The notes beneath the pieces are model-generated. The model made no database searches. It had not been told where the DNA came from and worked only from the letters and a program-made list of their open reading frames with translations. The position numbers were made by a program, and so were the translations under genes. DNA of 64,000 bases from Gloeobacter violaceus PCC 7421 (GTDB taxonomy: Bacteria; Cyanobacteriota; Cyanobacteriia; Gloeobacterales; Gloeobacteraceae), in assembly GCF_000011385.1 (NCBI RefSeq), contig NC_005125.1, positions 62,001 to 126,000 on the forward strand, written 5' to 3'. Every line of letters begins with the position of its first letter. The first letter of the stretch is position 1. Shown in pieces: positions 34,173 to 43,490 of this stretch.

Positions 34173-35906
34173 GTGCTCAGGCTCGAATCGGTCAGCAAGA
34201 TTTATCCGACCGGAGAAGTGCTCCGCGACTGTACGTGGGAGGTGCTCCCGGGCGAGCGCATCGGGCTGGTGGGCGCCAACGGTGCGGGCAAGTCGACCCA
34301 AATCAAGATGCTCCTGGGACACGAGGAGCCGACCAGCGGCCAGGTGGTCCGCCCGAGCCACGTCAAAATTGCCTACCTGGCCCAAGAATTCATGGTCACC
34401 CCGGGCCGCACCGTGCGCGAAGAGTTGCTCTCGGTCTTCGAGGAAGCCCAGGCCGTGCAGCATGAACTCAACGAAGCGAATCTGGCCCTGGCGGACGCCG
34501 GCGGCGCGTCGGAGGCGGAACTCACCCGGTTGCTCAAAAAAATCGACCGCCTGCAGTCCCACTTCGAGGCTCTCGACGGCTACCTTCTGGTGAGCAAAGT
34601 CGAAAAATTGCTGCCCGAATTGGGTTTCAACGACGTCGACGGCGATCGGGCCGTGGAGACGTTTAGCGGCGGCTGGCAGATGCGCATCGGTCTTGGCAAA
34701 CTGCTGCTCACTGCACCGGACGTGCTGTTGCTCGACGAACCGACCAACCACCTCGACCTTGAGACCATCGAGTGGCTCGAAGGCTACCTCAAAGATCTCA
34801 ACCGGGCAATGGTGATTGTCTCCCACGACCGGCGCTTTCTCGATCGGATCGTCACCAAGATCGTCGAAGTCGAACGGGGGATGGCGAGCACCTACAGCGG
34901 CAACTACAGCTTCTACCAGACGGCCAAATCCGAGCGCGCCGACGCGCAGCTCTCGGCCTACGAGCGCCAGCAGCGCGAATTGGGCCGACAGCAGGCCTTC
35001 GTCGACCGATTTCGCGCCTCGGCCACCCGCAGCACCCAGGCCAAAAGCCGCGAGAAGCAGCTCGAGAAAATCGAGCGCATCGAGGCACCGGTGGGTACTG
35101 AGCGGACGCTGCGCTTTCGCTTCGCCCCGGCCCCCGCAAGCGGCAAGCAGGTGATGCTCGTGCGCGATCTGTCGCTGGAATATGGCGACAAAATTTTGTT
35201 TTTGGGAGCGAATCTGGAGATCCTCAAGGGCGAGCGCATCGCCCTCTTGGGTCCCAACGGTGCCGGCAAATCGACGCTGCTCAGGTTGTTCATCGGTGAA
35301 GAGCAGCCCACCACCGGCAAAATCGAGTTCGGCCACAACGTACTTGCGGGCTACTACGCCCAGCACCAGGCCGAGACCCTCGACATGGGCAAAATCGTTC
35401 TCGAAACGCTGCACGGCGAAGCGCCGCAACTCACCAACGAAGAAGTGCGCACGATGCTCGGGCGGTTTCTCTTTAGCGGCGACACGGTCTTTAAGAAAGT
35501 TTCCGCCCTCTCCGGGGGCGAAAAATCGCGCCTCGCCCTGGCCCGGTTGCTGCTGCGCCCCAGTAACTTTCTGCTGCTCGACGAACCGACCAACCACCTC
35601 GATATTCCGAGCAAAGAAATTCTTGAAGAGGCTCTGCGCGAATACACCGGCTCAGCGGTGATCGTCTCCCACGACCGCTACTTCATCCAGCGCGTCGCCA
35701 CCAAAATCGTCGAAATCCGCGAAGGCGAACTGGTGGCTTACGAGGGCGACTACGACTACTATCTCGACAAAAAAGCCGAAGAGACCGAGCGCCAGGCTCT
35801 CGAAGCGAAATTGGCGCGCGAGCAGGCCAAAGAAAAAGAAAAGCGGGCCAAAGAAAAAGAAAAGCAAAAGCAGAAAGCCGCCCAGGCTAAAGCGACTAAG
35901 CCATAG
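34173..35906 (+). CDS. ABC-F family ATPase
   Basis: 577 residues from GTG 34173. Two ABC domains are present: Walker A VGANGAGKST and LGPNGAGKST, signatures FSGGW and LSGGEKSRLALARLLL, and Walker B LLLDEPTNHLD twice. The inter-domain linker is the charged helical hairpin of ABC-F proteins (YERQQRELGRQQAFVDRFRA). A lysine/glutamate-rich C-terminal tail (KEKEKRAKEKEKQKQKAAQ) follows. ABC-F proteins act on the ribosome or in stress tolerance rather than in transport; which subfamily is unclear (Uup- or YdiF-like). Confidence 0.93.
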   Translation: MLRLESVSKIYPTGEVLRDCTWEVLPGERIGLVGANGAGKSTQIKMLLGHEEPTSGQVVRPSHVKIAYLAQEFMVTPGRTVREELLSVFEEAQAVQHELNEANLALADAGGASEAELTRLLKKIDRLQSHFEALDGYLLVSKVEKLLPELGFNDVDGDRAVETFSGGWQMRIGLGKLLLTAPDVLLLDEPTNHLDLETIEWLEGYLKDLNRAMVIVSHDRRFLDRIVTKIVEVERGMASTYSGNYSFYQTAKSERADAQLSAYERQQRELGRQQAFVDRFRASATRSTQAKSREKQLEKIERIEAPVGTERTLRFRFAPAPASGKQVMLVRDLSLEYGDKILFLGANLEILKGERIALLGPNGAGKSTLLRLFIGEEQPTTGKIEFGHNVLAGYYAQHQAETLDMGKIVLETLHGEAPQLTNEEVRTMLGRFLFSGDTVFKKVSALSGGEKSRLALARLLLRPSNFLLLDEPTNHLDIPSKEILEEALREYTGSAVIVSHDRYFIQRVATKIVEIREGELVAYEGDYDYYLDKKAEETERQALEAKLAREQAKEKEKRAKEKEKQKQKAAQAKATKP

Positions 35907-35910
35907 GGCT

Positions 35911-38118
35911 TCAGATCGCGGCCTGACAGCTCAAATTGGCCACCGCCGCCACCAACTCGCTCGGTTCGACCGGTTTGCTCAGATGGGTCTGAAAACCGGC
36001 CAAAAGCGCCCGGCGGCGGTCCTCGACGCGGGCGTAGGCGGTCAGGGCCACCGCGGGGATGCGCCCGCCGCACTCGGCTTCGAGCAGGCGCAATTGGCGC
36101 AGCAGGGCGTAGCCGTCCTCACCCGGCATGGCGATGTCACTGACCAGGACCGCCGGCTTCGATCGGCGTACCTCAGCCAGGGCTTCCGCGGCCGAGCCCG
36201 CCGTGGCCACCTGCGCACCGCACAGTTCCAGGGTGGTGCGCACCAGTTCGCGCGCCTGCGGTTCGTCGTCCACCACCAGCACCCGCAGGCCGTCGAGCCG
36301 CCCGCAGCAGGCGGTGGGAGATTCGCGCGTCCAGTCGCCGGGGGAGTGGTCGCCCGCGAGCAATGTCCGTGCTCCGTCAAAGGGCAGCCGCACCGTAAAA
36401 GTCGCCCCCTGCCCTTCGCCGGGGCTCGCGGCCGAGACGGTGCCGCTGTGCAGTTCGACCAGTTGGCGGACGATGGCAAGACCCAGACCCAGACCGCCGT
36501 GGGAGCGGGTGCTGGAGCTGTCCGCCTGGCGGAAGCGCTCGAAGACGTGGGGCAACAGATGGGGGGCGATGCCCAGGCCGCTGTCGCTGACGGCGACCTC
36601 GGCGGCGGTACCGCGCCGGGACAGCCGCACCCGCACCCGGCCGCCGTTGGGAGTGAATTTGACCGCGTTGGCAAGCAAGTTCCAGACCACCTGCTGCAGA
36701 CGGGTGGCATCGCCCATCAAAAGCGGCACCCCCGGTTCGATCTCGGTGTCAACTTCGATGGCCCTTGCCTGGGCGGCCGGGCGGACGGTGCCGATGGCCG
36801 CCTCGATCACCCCGGCCAGATCCACCGCGGCCGCCTCGATGCGCAGCTTGCCGGCCACGATCCGCGAGATATCGAGCAGATCTTCGATGAGCTGGTTCTG
36901 GGCGAGGGCGTTGCGCTCGATCACCTCCAGGGCGTGGGCGGCGCGCACCGCGCCCAGATCCACCTGGCGCAGCAGCTTGGTCCATCCCAAAATTGCCGTC
37001 AGCGGTGAGCGCAGTTCGTGGCTGAGGGTGGCCAGAAACTCGTCTTTGAGGCGGTTGGCCTCCTCGGCGTCCACCTTAGCGGCTTGCTCCGCTTCGAATA
37101 GCCGCGTATTCTCGATTGCCACCGAGGCCAGTTGCGCCAGTTGCACGGCGATGGCCTCGTCCTCCTCGCTAAAATCGCCCTCGTGCTTGTCCGACAGCTG
37201 AATGAGGCCGATATTGCGCCCGTCGCGCCCCACCAGCGGGGCGGCGAGCCAGCCGCGCAGCGCCGGTCGGTCGGTGGCCCCGAAGGCGAGCAGCCGGCCC
37301 TGCGGATGGCCCTCCAGTTGGGATTGGGTCAGACGTGCAGGCCGGTTGGTCCGGCACACATCGGCGGCGATCCCGACGCCGCCCAGGCGCGCTTCGCCGT
37401 GGTGCCAGTAGCGATACTTGTCCGACAGGTACACCGTATGCACCGCCCGCGCCCAGTCGCGCTCGGGCGTCAGGCTGGTGAGGGCCATATGGGCACCAAT
37501 CAGGGCTGCGGCCTGCTCGGTGATCCCCTGCAGCACCTGCTGAATCGACAGAGCCGAATTGATGGCAAGCGACGCCTCGGCCAGCTTCTGCAGGCGGGTG
37601 GTATGCCGCTTCGCCTGCAGAAGTCGCAACTCGCGCTGCTGCTCGGCCACCTTGCGATCGTGAATGTCGGTGACGGTGCCCACCCACGAGCACAACCGGC
37701 CCCCGGCATTCAGCAGCGGCACGCCCCTGGCGACCATGTGGCGATACTCGCCGTCACGCCGCCGCAGCCGGTATTCGACTTCCACCGGGCGCTTGTTTGC
37801 GTTGGCCTGCCGCCAGATTTCGGCGGTGGAAGCGCGGTCTTCGGGATGGAGCATCTCGACCCAACCCCAGCCCTGGTACTGCTCGGGGGACTGGCCGGTG
37901 AATTCTTCCCAGGAAGGCACCTCCTCGACAATCGCCCCATCGCTCCCCGCGGTCCAGACGATGGCGGAGGTGACGGTGATCAGCGAGCGGTAGCGCTCCT
38001 CACTTTCAAGCAGGGCCGGCGCTTTGAGCCGACCTTCGCCCAGCAAAGCCTCCAGCCGGGCATTGTGTTCGCGTAGTGCCGCAATTTCGGCGAGCAGATT
38101 TTCCGGGGAGCAGGCCAT
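35911..38118 (-). CDS. Hybrid histidine kinase (PAS-GAF-HisKA-HATPase-REC)
   Basis: 735 residues from ATG 38118 (GGAGGGG upstream); an open extension upstream looks untranslated. Domains in order: short coiled coil, PAS with PAC motif (about residues 35-155; RYSLITVTSA-like start, LCSWVGTVTDIHDRK end), GAF (about 170-325), HisKA with H367 in FLATLSHELRSPLTAILGW, HATPase with N/G boxes (NLLANAVKFTPNGG, DSGLGIAP, GGLGLGLAIV), and a receiver with D661 in VLVSDIAMPGEDG. It is predicted cytoplasmic, with no transmembrane helix. Input ligand unknown. The Hpt protein at 7600-7980 may serve its relay, but that is speculation. Confidence 0.9.
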   Translation of the reverse strand: MACSPENLLAEIAALREHNARLEALLGEGRLKAPALLESEERYRSLITVTSAIVWTAGSDGAIVEEVPSWEEFTGQSPEQYQGWGWVEMLHPEDRASTAEIWRQANANKRPVEVEYRLRRRDGEYRHMVARGVPLLNAGGRLCSWVGTVTDIHDRKVAEQQRELRLLQAKRHTTRLQKLAEASLAINSALSIQQVLQGITEQAAALIGAHMALTSLTPERDWARAVHTVYLSDKYRYWHHGEARLGGVGIAADVCRTNRPARLTQSQLEGHPQGRLLAFGATDRPALRGWLAAPLVGRDGRNIGLIQLSDKHEGDFSEEDEAIAVQLAQLASVAIENTRLFEAEQAAKVDAEEANRLKDEFLATLSHELRSPLTAILGWTKLLRQVDLGAVRAAHALEVIERNALAQNQLIEDLLDISRIVAGKLRIEAAAVDLAGVIEAAIGTVRPAAQARAIEVDTEIEPGVPLLMGDATRLQQVVWNLLANAVKFTPNGGRVRVRLSRRGTAAEVAVSDSGLGIAPHLLPHVFERFRQADSSSTRSHGGLGLGLAIVRQLVELHSGTVSAASPGEGQGATFTVRLPFDGARTLLAGDHSPGDWTRESPTACCGRLDGLRVLVVDDEPQARELVRTTLELCGAQVATAGSAAEALAEVRRSKPAVLVSDIAMPGEDGYALLRQLRLLEAECGGRIPAVALTAYARVEDRRRALLAGFQTHLSKPVEPSELVAAVANLSCQAAI

Positions 38119-38299
38119 TACCAACCCCTCCGAGGCCGCGGGGTCGGCAGGGTCGGCAGCAGAAACCTCTGTCGGCCAGGTTGAGTGTATTGGTCGTTCC
38201 AATGGAAGGGCACGGTCGGCACTGCAAACAAGGCACATCCAACATACATGGCGCCGCCTTTCTTGCACGAGATCCTGTCAGCCCCCCCTGACCTCCGGC

Positions 38300-39538
38300 T
38301 TACTTGATTGTGACCACAAACGAATAGGCCAATTCCTGATCGCTGTCGAGGGGCCGCGCCATCAAGATCACAGGCACCGACTGCCCCGTACTGCCGCTCA
38401 GATTCAGCTCAATGGCCCCCTTACCCTTGTCGATCAGTTCGCGCCACTTGGGGCTGTTGGTGGCGGCGGGGTAGGTCTCGGTGCTGCCGATGCGGGCGCG
38501 CAGGGTACCGGGGTCGATGCCGCTCATCGAGAGTGTCACCCGCAAGGTCTGGCCGCTTGCCACAGTAGAAGCCGCCGGAATGGCCACCAGGGTCGCGGGC
38601 TTCGGATAAGGGATGAGATAGCCTGAAAGCCAATTCACCTCGCGCAGATCGAGCGCCTGCAGACCGATCGGATTGCCGTAGACGCCGGGCGCAGTGTAGG
38701 TTCCTTTGGTGGTCATCCCCTGGACGGTGAGTTTCTGGGCCGAGGCAGGATCGCCATTTTGCAGGTACAGCAGCGAACTTTGATAGAGGCTGTTCTCGGG
38801 CAAAAAGAAGCCAATCTGGCGGGCACCGAGGGCTGAACCCAGCAGGTTGCCCTTGAGATAGCCGTTGGTATCGATCGCCGGCTCGTAGCGCTGATTATCG
38901 ATATAGACAAAGTACTTGCCAAAAAACGTCGCGACCGACGGGTAGATCACCAACCCATTAAATGCGGAAGGCACCAGTTGCACCGATTGGGCGGCCCCGG
39001 CGGTTGGTGGTTCGAGGCTGTAGTAACTCAGGCGCACCGTGCGCAGGGTCACTTTGCTCGCGTTCTCGTTGTTGCCGAAAAAGTAGGCAAAGACCGACAG
39101 CGACATCGACGTTTGGCTGTCGTCGATATTCGCCGTTACCGAAGCAAGGGTATAGGTCCGTTCGTCTTTCTGGTTGCCGCCGCCATTGACCTGACAGTCG
39201 GTGTTGTCGGTACTGCCCGCCATGTTATTGGGCACCCCGGTCAGACCGCTGTAGGTGTAGTTGAGCAGCATCTCCAGCTTGACGCAACTGTTGGCGATGC
39301 CCATCTGCGCTTCGGCAGTTGCGGTCACAAAGTCCGGAGGCATCGGCAAACCGGTCAGATCCACCGGCCCAAGTTTCAGAACACCGTTGTCGCCAATAGG
39401 CCCGAGGTTGTTCAACTCCTGGATGCCGATCAGGTAGCCGGTGCGCTGGGTAGGAGCCGCCCCCAGGCGATTGACCAGCACGAACATGGCGCTGAGCAGT
39501 ACGCCGATCGTCAACAGCAATTGCACAAATTTTTTCAT
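38300..39538 (-). CDS. Membrane-anchored or exported hypothetical protein paired with a pilin-like gene
   Basis: 412 residues from ATG 39538. One N-terminal hydrophobic segment (VQLLLTIGVLLSAMFVLV) acts as anchor or signal; the rest is Ser/Thr/Asn/Gly-rich and beta-like with no cytoplasmic features. Two Cys residues (NSCVKLEML, NTDCQVNGGG) could form a disulfide. Its ATG overlaps the stop of the upstream pilin-like gene (ATGA type), so they are co-translated and it is probably a pilus or surface component. No family recognised. Confidence 0.7.
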   Translation of the reverse strand: MKKFVQLLLTIGVLLSAMFVLVNRLGAAPTQRTGYLIGIQELNNLGPIGDNGVLKLGPVDLTGLPMPPDFVTATAEAQMGIANSCVKLEMLLNYTYSGLTGVPNNMAGSTDNTDCQVNGGGNQKDERTYTLASVTANIDDSQTSMSLSVFAYFFGNNENASKVTLRTVRLSYYSLEPPTAGAAQSVQLVPSAFNGLVIYPSVATFFGKYFVYIDNQRYEPAIDTNGYLKGNLLGSALGARQIGFFLPENSLYQSSLLYLQNGDPASAQKLTVQGMTTKGTYTAPGVYGNPIGLQALDLREVNWLSGYLIPYPKPATLVAIPAASTVASGQTLRVTLSMSGIDPGTLRARIGSTETYPAATNSPKWRELIDKGKGAIELNLSGSTGQSVPVILMARPLDSDQELAYSFVVTIK

Positions 39539-39984
39539 GGCACGATGCTCAAGGTGCATTCGGTGAGACGGTCCGTCGGCTCGCAACCGGTGCCGGTGAG
39601 CCGCACCCGCCCGGGGACCTGGCCAAAGGGAATACTCGAAGGCACATACGTCTGCAGGCGTTGGTAAGCGATGCCGTCCGGCAGTGTGCGGCGGGCGCCG
39701 TCCGGGAGGGTGGTCGATCCCGGCGGCGTGTAGAGGACCAACCAGCGATCGCTATCTTCCGCCACGGCCAGATCGGGCAGACTGCCGTGGGCGCGCGCGT
39801 ACTGGCGCATCGCCTGGGCAATGAGGGGCACCGAGGCGCCCAGGAGCCGCCGCTGCGCTTCACCCCGCCAGTACAGTCCCACCGTCACCGCCGCCAGACC
39901 CAAGGCCGCCCCGACAGCGAGGGCAAGCACCATCTCGACCAACGAAAAACCACGCAGCGGGCGGGTGAAGAGCATACAGTCCAT
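39535..39984 (-). CDS. Type IV pilin-like protein with prepilin cleavage motif
   Basis: 149 residues. The N-terminus has RGFSLVEMVLALAVGAALG, the class III leader (cleaved after Gly, next Phe methylated by PilD) and the hydrophobic helix with Glu at mature position 5. The globular part ends with a Cys pair (GCEPTDRLTECTL) like the D-loop of pilins. It probably acts as a minor pilin or type II-like pseudopilin. It is the first gene of a two-gene unit. Confidence 0.82.
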   Translation of the reverse strand: MDCMLFTRPLRGFSLVEMVLALAVGAALGLAAVTVGLYWRGEAQRRLLGASVPLIAQAMRQYARAHGSLPDLAVAEDSDRWLVLYTPPGSTTLPDGARRTLPDGIAYQRLQTYVPSSIPFGQVPGRVRLTGTGCEPTDRLTECTLSIVP

Positions 39985-40032
39985 CTCCGGCTGGCAGCAA
40001 CGCGCCCCAGTTTAAATCTATTTGTGGGAAAT

Positions 40033-40941
40033 TTACAAGTCGGAGGACTCCGATTCTTCCATCAGGATGCCCGCCTGCTGGGTTTTGCAGACGAACAGTT
40101 CCAGTCCGGGTTCACCCGCAAGGACGGCACAAACAGCCTCGGCGTGGGCGCGGTCCCTTGCAAGGCCAAACACCGCCGGGCCGGAGCCAGACATCATTGC
40201 CCCCAGTGCCCCGGCGCTCACCAAGTGTTCGCGCAGCGCGCTCACCTGCGGGTAGGCGGGCAGCACGGCGCGCTCCAGGTCGTTGTGCAACAGTGGTGCG
40301 ATGCGGGCAACCTCCTGGCTGGCCACCGCCGAGAGCAGAGCACTGGTGCGGGCGCGCGGCGCGGTACCCTCGCTCAGATACTCGCGCCGGTAGGTCTGGT
40401 AGGCCCAGGCGGTGGATACCTGCAAATCGGCGAGTTTGGCCAGCACTAAGTAGACCCCCTTCAGGGCCGGCAGAGGCGAGAGCACTTCACCCCGGCCCAT
40501 AGCAAGGGCGGTGCCGCCTGTCACACAAAAGGGAATATCCGAGCCGATTTGAGCACCCAGAGACTGCAGCTGTCTCTGGGTCAAGCCGAGATCCCAAAGC
40601 ACGTTGAGCCCCGCCAGCACTGCGGCGGCGTCGGTGGAGCCGCCCGCCAGACCGCTCGCTACCGGGATGCGCTTCTCGATGACAATCTCGACTCCTTCGT
40701 CGATGCCGGTGTGCTTCTGAAGCACTTCGACCGCTCTTACCGCCAGATTGGTACGGTCGTTGGGCACCAATGGATGGGAGCAACTCACCCTGGTCGTGGG
40801 CGCGGCGCGCAGGGTGACGGTGTCGGCCAGATCAACGCTCTGCAGCACCATCACCAATTCGTGGAAGTTGTCGGGGCGTACCCCGAGTATCTCGAGGTAG
40901 AGATTGATCTTGGCGGCGGCCCGCAGGCGAACAGTCTTCAT
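40033..40941 (-). CDS. ispE: 4-diphosphocytidyl-2-C-methyl-D-erythritol kinase
   Basis: 302 residues. It phosphorylates CDP-ME in the MEP isoprenoid pathway. GHMP-kinase signatures are visible: [21 protein letters not shown] at the N-terminus, the ATP loop [17 protein letters not shown], and the C-terminal [13 protein letters not shown]. The gene overlaps the upstream pdxJ by 4 bp, so the two are translationally coupled. Confidence 0.96.
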   Translation of the reverse strand: MKTVRLRAAAKINLYLEILGVRPDNFHELVMVLQSVDLADTVTLRAAPTTRVSCSHPLVPNDRTNLAVRAVEVLQKHTGIDEGVEIVIEKRIPVASGLAGGSTDAAAVLAGLNVLWDLGLTQRQLQSLGAQIGSDIPFCVTGGTALAMGRGEVLSPLPALKGVYLVLAKLADLQVSTAWAYQTYRREYLSEGTAPRARTSALLSAVASQEVARIAPLLHNDLERAVLPAYPQVSALREHLVSAGALGAMMSGSGPAVFGLARDRAHAEAVCAVLAGEPGLELFVCKTQQAGILMEESESSDL

Positions 40942-41657
40942 CCAGCTATCATCGCCTGCTTCATTTCGCGCACCGCCCGCTCGAGACCCACCAGCACCGC
41001 CCGGGCAATAATCGAGTGTCCGATATTGAGTTCTTCCATACCCGACAAGCGCGCCACCGGTGCGACATTCCAGTACGTCAGGCCATGACCGGCATTGACC
41101 CGCAGACCCAGAGCCTGGGCTTCATCGCAGGCGGCGGCAAGCTGCGCCAGTTCGCTGCGCTGGGCCTGCTCGCCCCTGGCCTCGGCGTAGCGTCCGGTGT
41201 GCAGTTCGACAAACTTGGCTCCGGTGCGGGCCGAAGCTTGCAGTTGAGCGGCATCCGGATCGACGAACAAACTCACCGGAATGCCTGCGCATTGCAACTG
41301 CTCGACCGCCAGACCCACCGATGCAATCTGACCGCCCACATCGAGGCCGCCCTCGGTGGTCACCTCCTCGCGCCGTTCGGGTACCAGCGTCACGTAGTCC
41401 GGCCGCACGTCCAGAGCAAAGTCCACCATCGCCCGGGTGGCGGCCATCTCCAGGTTGAGGTGTGTGCGTACCGTGCGCCGCAGAATCTCGACATCGCGAT
41501 CTTGAATATGGCGGCGATCTTCGCGCAGATGGACGGTAATTCCGTCAGCACCCGCCAGTTCCACCAGTACCGCCGCCGCCGCCGGATCAGGCTCGACGGT
41601 GCGGCGCGCCTGACGGATCGTAGCGACGTGATCGATGTTGACCCCGAGGGTAGGCAC
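40938..41657 (-). CDS. pdxJ: Pyridoxine 5'-phosphate synthase
   Basis: 239 residues. It joins 1-deoxyxylulose 5-phosphate and 3-amino-2-oxopropyl phosphate to make pyridoxine 5'-phosphate. Motifs: [16 protein letters not shown] at the N-terminus, [37 protein letters not shown], and [12 protein letters not shown]. The length is typical. First gene of the pdxJ-ispE pair; both enzymes lie near DXP metabolism, which may explain the coupling. Confidence 0.97.
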   Translation of the reverse strand: MPTLGVNIDHVATIRQARRTVEPDPAAAAVLVELAGADGITVHLREDRRHIQDRDVEILRRTVRTHLNLEMAATRAMVDFALDVRPDYVTLVPERREEVTTEGGLDVGGQIASVGLAVEQLQCAGIPVSLFVDPDAAQLQASARTGAKFVELHTGRYAEARGEQAQRSELAQLAAACDEAQALGLRVNAGHGLTYWNVAPVARLSGMEELNIGHSIIARAVLVGLERAVREMKQAMIAG

Positions 41658-41787
41658 GCTGTTCTCCTGGACAACTGCTCCAGTTTATCGCTCGACCTGG
41701 GCAAACCCGCACCAGGCATTTGTGCCTAAGTAGTTATTCTCATCGGCGCGGTGTACCCTGGGTAGCAGGGCGAGATCTTTACAAAAT

Positions 41788-42183
41788 GTGATCGACTTTT
41801 TTCTTTACAAATTCGGACTGTCACCGGCGGTGGCTGCAGGCATCAGCCTCTGGTCGCTGGCGCTTTACTTGTGTTTTTCCCGCTTCAACGGCCGTCTGGT
41901 GGACGTGCTGTGCGGATGGCTCAACGACGCCGATCGAGCCATCTACACCGCCCAGACGCTCGAGCGCCGTCCGAAAGGTTGGGAGGAGCGCAACCAGCTT
42001 TTCGCCTCGATCTTGAGCATATTGCCTTCGCTGATCCTGGCGGTGGTCGTGTTCATCGTTCTGCGCCATACTCTGGGAGGGAGTTGGGCGCTGGCCGGCG
42101 GTTTGATGGTGTCCATCGGTGCCGGAGTCTACCAGTTGGGTATCAAAGACGCCGAAAATTCCCGTCCGGGCGGCCGTCCTTGA
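41788..42183 (+). CDS. Small membrane protein of unknown function
   Basis: 131 residues from GTG 41788. Three hydrophobic segments are seen: AVAAGISLWSLALYLCFS, ILSILPSLILAVVVFIVL and LGGSWALAGGLMVSIGAGVY. A loop of about 45 residues separates the first two. No motif recognised. It is divergent from pdxJ. Confidence 0.65.
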   Translation: MIDFFLYKFGLSPAVAAGISLWSLALYLCFSRFNGRLVDVLCGWLNDADRAIYTAQTLERRPKGWEERNQLFASILSILPSLILAVVVFIVLRHTLGGSWALAGGLMVSIGAGVYQLGIKDAENSRPGGRP

Positions 42184-42306
42184 GACATAGCTGTATCGCG
42201 TTGTCCCCTGTCAAAAGGGGCACCCACGAGTTCAATCCTCTGGCGGACGCTCCCGCAGTCCGGGGTTTCTAGAATAAGAGCATCACTCCAGTGGAGTTCA
42301 AAGGAC

Positions 42307-42567
42307 ATGGGGATCTTGAGCTTTATTTTGTTTTTGGTCGTAGCCGGCATCTGTGCTGTCATTGCCGAGGCGATCGTACCTGGACGCATCCCGGGGGGCT
42401 TTCTGGTCGCCGCTGTTTTCGGCGTCATTGGTGCCTGGGTGGGTGCGGCTCTGTTTGGCAACTTCGGTCCTGCCCTGGCGAATGTGTCTTTGATCCCGAC
42501 CATCCTCGGCTCGGCGATCTTGGTATTCATTGTCGCGCTCGTTTCCGGTTATGCCGTTCGCCGCTAA
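42307..42567 (+). CDS. GlsB/YeaQ/YmgE-family small membrane protein
   Basis: 86 residues from ATG 42307, with AAAGGA upstream. Three predicted helices; Gly-rich pattern GICAVIAEAIVPGRIPGGFL and VFGVIGAWVGAALFGNFGP, typical of transglycosylase-associated or stress-induced YeaQ proteins. The product's role is poorly known. A strong terminator follows. Confidence 0.85.
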   Translation: MGILSFILFLVVAGICAVIAEAIVPGRIPGGFLVAAVFGVIGAWVGAALFGNFGPALANVSLIPTILGSAILVFIVALVSGYAVRR

Positions 42568-42591
42568 GCGCATCGCAAATTCATACGATCG

Positions 42592-42629
42592 AGGCGGGCC
42601 ACAGTAAAACCGTGGCCCGCCTGATTTTG
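42592..42629 (+). terminator. Rho-independent terminator
   Basis: AGGCGGGCCAC (42592-42602) pairs perfectly with GTGGCCCGCCT (42612-42622) around a 9-nt loop, followed by GATTTTG. It lies between the YeaQ-like gene and the convergent GNAT gene. Confidence 0.8.
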
Positions 42630-42644
42630 TAGCTGCGGTTGCTG

Positions 42645-43133
42645 TCAGCCCACTTCGTCTGAGCGCATCAGCAGCATCGTCGTCGAAGCGTTGCGTTGGA
42701 AGCCCAGTTTTTCGTAAAAGCCTTGCTGAAAGGTCGTCATCAGATAGACGCGCTCGACATCGCGTATTGCCGGTTCATCCAAAAGCGCCTCAATCAGGCG
42801 GCGTCCGAGACCCAGTTTTTGGTAGTCCGGATGTACCACCACATCCCAGATTGTGGCTCGAAAGGCACCATCGCTGGTAGCGCGGGCAAAACCGACCAAT
42901 CGGCTTTCGGCATAAGCGGCGACCACCGGCTTGCTGCAGGCAAGCATACACTCGATCCTACCGATTTGCCGGTTGCGCGCCCAGAAGGCACCAGTATCAA
43001 AAAGCTGCTGCAGTTGCATAGGTTCGACACTTGCAGCGTCGAATGACAGAGTAATAGCGGGTGCGGCGGTTTGGCTCACGGACGGGCAACTCGATAGACA
43101 CTTTAACCACCGTAACATTTTCAAGCGCGCCAT
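42645..43133 (-). CDS. GNAT acetyltransferase
   Basis: 162 residues; the first about 25 may be untranslated because no clear ribosome-binding site marks the ATG 43133. The core has the acetyl-CoA signature VVVHPDYQKLGLGRRLIEAL (Q-x-x-G-x-G as QKLGLG) and the C-terminal QQGFYEKLGFQRN. This resembles the GNAT family conserved in cyanobacteria and plastids. Substrate unknown. Confidence 0.85.
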   Translation of the reverse strand: MARLKMLRWLKCLSSCPSVSQTAAPAITLSFDAASVEPMQLQQLFDTGAFWARNRQIGRIECMLACSKPVVAAYAESRLVGFARATSDGAFRATIWDVVVHPDYQKLGLGRRLIEALLDEPAIRDVERVYLMTTFQQGFYEKLGFQRNASTTMLLMRSDEVG

Positions 43134-43181
43134 TTCGCCATCAGCTTCTAAGATAAAAAAATCGCAGTAGAGGGCAGGCGC

Positions 43182-43448
43182 GTGGCAAGCGGCCGATTAC
43201 CCCAAACCGAGATCAACCTGCGCGTCAGTGCCCGCTCCCTGTCTGGAGGCTGGCTGGAAGGTGACGCCGAGGGTGGCCAGTACGTCTGGACATTTCGCTG
43301 GCATTTCCTGAGTGGAGGCCAGCTTGAAATTCATCCATCCCTGGGCCGGGCCTTGATCAAAGAACCCCTGCAGCGGTTTCTCGAAAAGAATGATTTTCGA
43401 CTGGAGACTGGGGAGACCTACGCCTTCACGGTCAAGGCAAGGATTTGA
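43182..43448 (+). CDS. DUF3146-like small protein
   Basis: 88 residues from GTG 43182. It resembles the short cyanobacterial DUF3146 family: LPQTEINLRVSARS at the start, YVWTFRWHF in the middle, and SLGRALIKEPLQRFLEK with TGETYAFTVKARI at the end. Function unknown. The identification is from memory of the family pattern. Confidence 0.7.
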   Translation: MASGRLPQTEINLRVSARSLSGGWLEGDAEGGQYVWTFRWHFLSGGQLEIHPSLGRALIKEPLQRFLEKNDFRLETGETYAFTVKARI

Positions 43449-43450
43449 CC

Positions 43451-43485
43451 CCCCCGGCCCCCCCTTCCCAAGGGGGGGCCGGGGG
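43451..43485. terminator. Perfect 16-bp GC hairpin between convergent genes
   Basis: CCCCCGGCCCCCCCTT (43451-43466) pairs perfectly with AAGGGGGGGCCGGGGG (43470-43485) around a CCC loop. It lies 2 bp after the DUF3146-like stop and 5 bp after the uppS stop, so it may stop transcription from both sides although there is no T-run. Confidence 0.65.
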
Positions 43486-43490
43486 AGATC

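Noticed and set aside
34113-35597. Long open frame on the minus strand opposite the ABC-F gene
   Set aside because: Antisense to two conserved ABC domains, with no protein-like motifs of its own.
7600-38118. Hpt protein (7600-7980) and hybrid kinase (35911-38118) as a defined phosphorelay
   Set aside because: They are 28 kb apart and nothing in the sequence ties them together, so the pairing is only a possibility.
42229-42245. tRNA-like GAGTTCAATCC sequence
   Set aside because: The flanking bases do not form a T-stem or cloverleaf, so it is not a tRNA.
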